A stretch of DNA of 64,000 bases from contig JAQFVV010000012.1 of NCBI GenBank assembly GCA_028023455.1, positions 11,380,499 to 11,444,498 of the forward strand. Direction: 5' to 3'. The stretch comes from Epiperipatus broadwayi. Its lineage: Eukaryota > Onychophora > Udeonychophora > Euonychophora > Peripatidae. Each line of letters opens with the position of its first letter. The first letter of the stretch is position 1. A model generated the notes under the pieces. The model worked only from the letters and a program-made list of their open reading frames with translations. It was not told where the DNA came from and made no database searches. Of this stretch, positions 61,460 to 64,000 are shown piece by piece. The translations under genes were made by a program, and so were the position numbers.

Positions 61460-63190
61460 TATATTGTTAAAGATTCAATATTTTAATCAGAAGCAAACCT
61501 CAACTAACAAATGAAGTTTAGAATTATTAATACCACAAAAGTGCTTTGTTGCATGGTATAGCAACCATTAAATTATATATGATTTTTACTAGGTACAATG
61601 AAGATAAATATTCCCTGGTGATTTAATTACTTTCTCAGGATGTTTCACAACCAAATAGCATGAGGCTGAGAATAGGATCAAATAAAACAAAGTAAGTTAA
61701 ATAATGAGTGTATGGGGCTTGTAAATTAATTTAACTTACAAAATATAACAACAAACATTACATTTATACCTAAATGTCATCAATAATATAAGGTAGTTAC
61801 TTGTACATTCTTGTAGATCCGCATTCTCTTGAGCACTTTATTAATATTATAATTCAACAATAATAATTATAAAAAATAATTCCATATTCTAAGAATAAAA
61901 TTTAGTAGATAATCATTTTAACAACTAATCTCAAATTTCATGCATATTTCAAAAGCATTATATTTAGGCATATCACACTTTTGAAGTAGCATCCAAAAAT
62001 TATTGAAATTTTACTGGCAATAATTTTCCATAATATACACTTAACATTAAATCTACATGATAGAATAATCCATTTAGGAATGAAAATTTGAAGCACAGAT
62101 TAATAAAATAACCATTCTGGCTTGCATGGTTGTAACAATTAATCCATCTAGAAAAATGTAATTTAACTCTTTATAACATCTTTGTCATATTTCATGGCTA
62201 TAGTATCAGTAATTATAAACTCATTATTCTTGAGTTGATGTTATAATTGTAGTTTTGCATAAAATGAGCAAGTTAATTTTTTAGGAAGTAATAAGACAAT
62301 AAGATGCTAATGATTGTTTATCATATACATTAAATGCACTGGTTTGATAATTCATTAATTTAAGCAAGTTGAATTTATTCCAGCTACAATTCAGGTCATC
62401 ATATTAACTTATGAGACCTAGAAGAAAATAAATAATCCATTGAATTATTTTTATCACTTTTTATTAAGATTTTAAACAGCTTTCATATATGAACAATTAT
62501 ATGTTGAATGTTAATCATAATTTGTACAATCCATAAAGAGGTGCCGATGTTATTTCAAGCAAGTTATTCCAAGTTCAGAGAAGTGATGAATGATTTTTGA
62601 AATATTTTATATGTAGAGCATCCTATAAGCAATTCTATAAATTTCATTGCTGACTTAAAATATTCAATTTTGATTTCCTTGTAAGTAACATTTGGTGATT
62701 ATCCTTATTGTTGTTGTAATGTATCAATTTAGGCTGATGGAAAGATACATTTTTCCAACTAGGGAAAAGGAATAGTAAGTTCCTTTATTCTTTCATATTG
62801 GAGAAAATGAACAAGATGGCTAATTTTAAAATTTAATTAGATATAGTTTTTGATATAATATAATTTAGTACAGATTGCTTAAATTTTGATAGGGGGTGAT
62901 ATTCATAGCTTCTTATCATCTGATTATGATATCATCTAATAGCACCCAGAATTATTTGCTTTTCAAAATTTTATAGGTGAAATTTGTTCTATTGGTTGGC
63001 AATAATCAATAGCAGGCAAATTGGAGTATTTGGGGAATATCAAAAATGCAAATTTTGAGACACCACTTTTTTAAATAAACTTAAATATTAAAAATTTACT
63101 ATTATATCTTAATTTAAATTATTGTACAAATAAAATATACAATTGCTAATTTTGCATATAAATAATTTATAACATCAGAATATTATACAA
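61460..63190. other. AT-rich stretch without recognised gene
   Basis: No recognised feature. Only AT-rich DNA with short local inverted pairs. Confidence 0.5.
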
Positions 63191-63204
63191 TAATAATTAG
63201 TTTG

Positions 63205-63462
63205 GATACTGGTTAATTAGCCACTACATTGCTTGGTGGTGCTGTTTTTCTGCAAAAATAGAATTATGCTGTTTACGCGGCTGAACCTACAACTAATACA
63301 ACACTACAATCATAATAGCCATTTTTGGTCTGCACAGAAATAGTATGCCCAGCTTTGTGTGGTGATACTTTAAGAGTCGCAGGCCCAGTAACATTATATT
63401 GGTCTGTTTTTGCAGACAAGAAGCACCACCAAGTGATGTACAGTGGCTAATTAACCAGTACC
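63205..63462. mobile_element. MITE with 8-bp target duplication (258 bp)
   Basis: The left end GATACTGGTTAATTAGCCAC and right end GTGGCTAATTAACCAGTACC are inverted repeats with one mismatch. Inward similarity continues through CTTGGTGGTGCT and its complement. The exact direct repeat TTAGTTTG lies at 63197-63204 and 63463-63470. An 8-bp duplication points to hAT or another superfamily with 8-bp sites, but the ends do not start with CA, so assignment is open. There is no ORF. It is richer in GC than its surroundings. Confidence 0.85.
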
Positions 63463-63782
63463 TTAGTTTGATTACATTTTAAAATTCTCAAAATTTTTAT
63501 TAATAATTTTATCTAATAAATAACTTATTAGCTGAATTTTAATTCAACTAATCAATAAAATGCATTTCATTTAATCATTTTATATTGGCAATTTTATAAA
63601 TTGATTATATATTTTATCATAGTAAAATTCATGCATGCACATATATACTTGCAAAAGGAATGTTAAACTATTGTTCTTCTTATTGATTGTTCAATTCTTG
63701 TAATATAACTATTAGATTAATGCAATAAAATGTTTTACTGTAGTTGTTTTAAAATATCCAATGTTGTATAGTTTCTATCTTA

Positions 63783-64000
63783 AACAAAGGCAAAACTCTC
63801 CATACAGTAGAGCCACCCTGTGCCAAACAGAGTAATCAAATGATACCGGAAGGCACTTGTGCATAAAATCCCTATCTAGTGCCTACTCATCCAATATCCC
63901 CAGACTAGTTTCTGGCTTGTGGCCATTATCAGTGAGGAGCCTTGGATCTGAGAGCACTGCACCTAGATCTTAGGGTCTAATGCAACCCTCCAGCAGCCAC
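63783..64000 (+). mobile_element. Family 1 hammerhead element, left arm, cut by window end
   Basis: The sequence from AAACAAAGGCAAAACTCTCC onward matches the left arm of family 1 to the last base of the window. The head (CATGACCACC) is absent in front of it. The ribozyme on the minus strand (about 63898-63937) has CTGATAA in place of CTGATGA and is probably dead. The remainder lies outside the window. Confidence 0.8.

Overview
This window is AT-rich animal DNA (by eye about three quarters A+T) with no convincing intact host gene. The evidence for a metazoan is the repeat content: a Penelope-like element with a GIY-YIG remnant, a non-LTR retrotransposon 3' end with a (GAT)n tail, hAT-type miniature transposons with 8-bp target duplications, tRNA-derived SINEs, an LTR element with 2.2-kb LTRs, and many (TTA)n/(TA)n tracts. 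The species cannot be named from this. No operons, bacterial genes, CRISPR arrays or intact tRNA/rRNA genes were seen. The long open frames are mostly AT-rich chance frames, or begin at codons that do not start translation in animals.

Layout. 0-4.1 kb: unique AT-rich DNA with a 72-bp tandem repeat. 4.1-6.4 kb: decayed Gag-like pseudogene, broken by a 607-bp inverted-repeat element. 13-14.5 kb: two tiny relics of another inverted-repeat family. 17.4-18.8 kb: decayed Penelope-like RT plus GIY-YIG on the minus strand. 19.2, 23.9-24.3, 26.3-26.7, 34.2-34.7, 41.6, 42.3-42.9, 55.6-58.1 and 63.8-64.0 kb: further members of the inverted-repeat families. 28.4-33.6 kb: a young LTR element with two nearly identical 2.2-kb LTRs and only about 0.7 kb of non-coding interior (LARD/TRIM-like). 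37.2-39.2 kb: decayed Gag/integrase-like remnant on the minus strand. 41.2 and 42.05 kb: tRNA-derived SINEs. 48.0-48.6 kb: an almost perfect palindrome with 335-bp arms. 61.05-61.45 and 63.2-63.46 kb: two miniature transposons with exact 8-bp target duplications.

The main discovery is in the inverted-repeat elements. Four distinguishable families each carry a type-I hammerhead ribozyme-like motif: CTGANGA core, short stem II, GAAA, a minimal near-palindromic stem III, a cleavage triplet ending in UC or UA, and a matching stem I. In full foldback copies the motif occurs once in each arm, in opposite orientations. Most copies are flanked by direct repeats of 11-16 bp, which suggests target-primed retrotransposition rather than DNA transposition. 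Hammerhead ribozymes are known in Penelope-like elements and in small non-autonomous retrozymes, and a Penelope relic lies in the same window. I infer that these are non-autonomous, ribozyme-bearing retroelements in an unusual foldback arrangement. One family may also carry a short captured segment resembling the C-terminus of a cysteine desulfurase.
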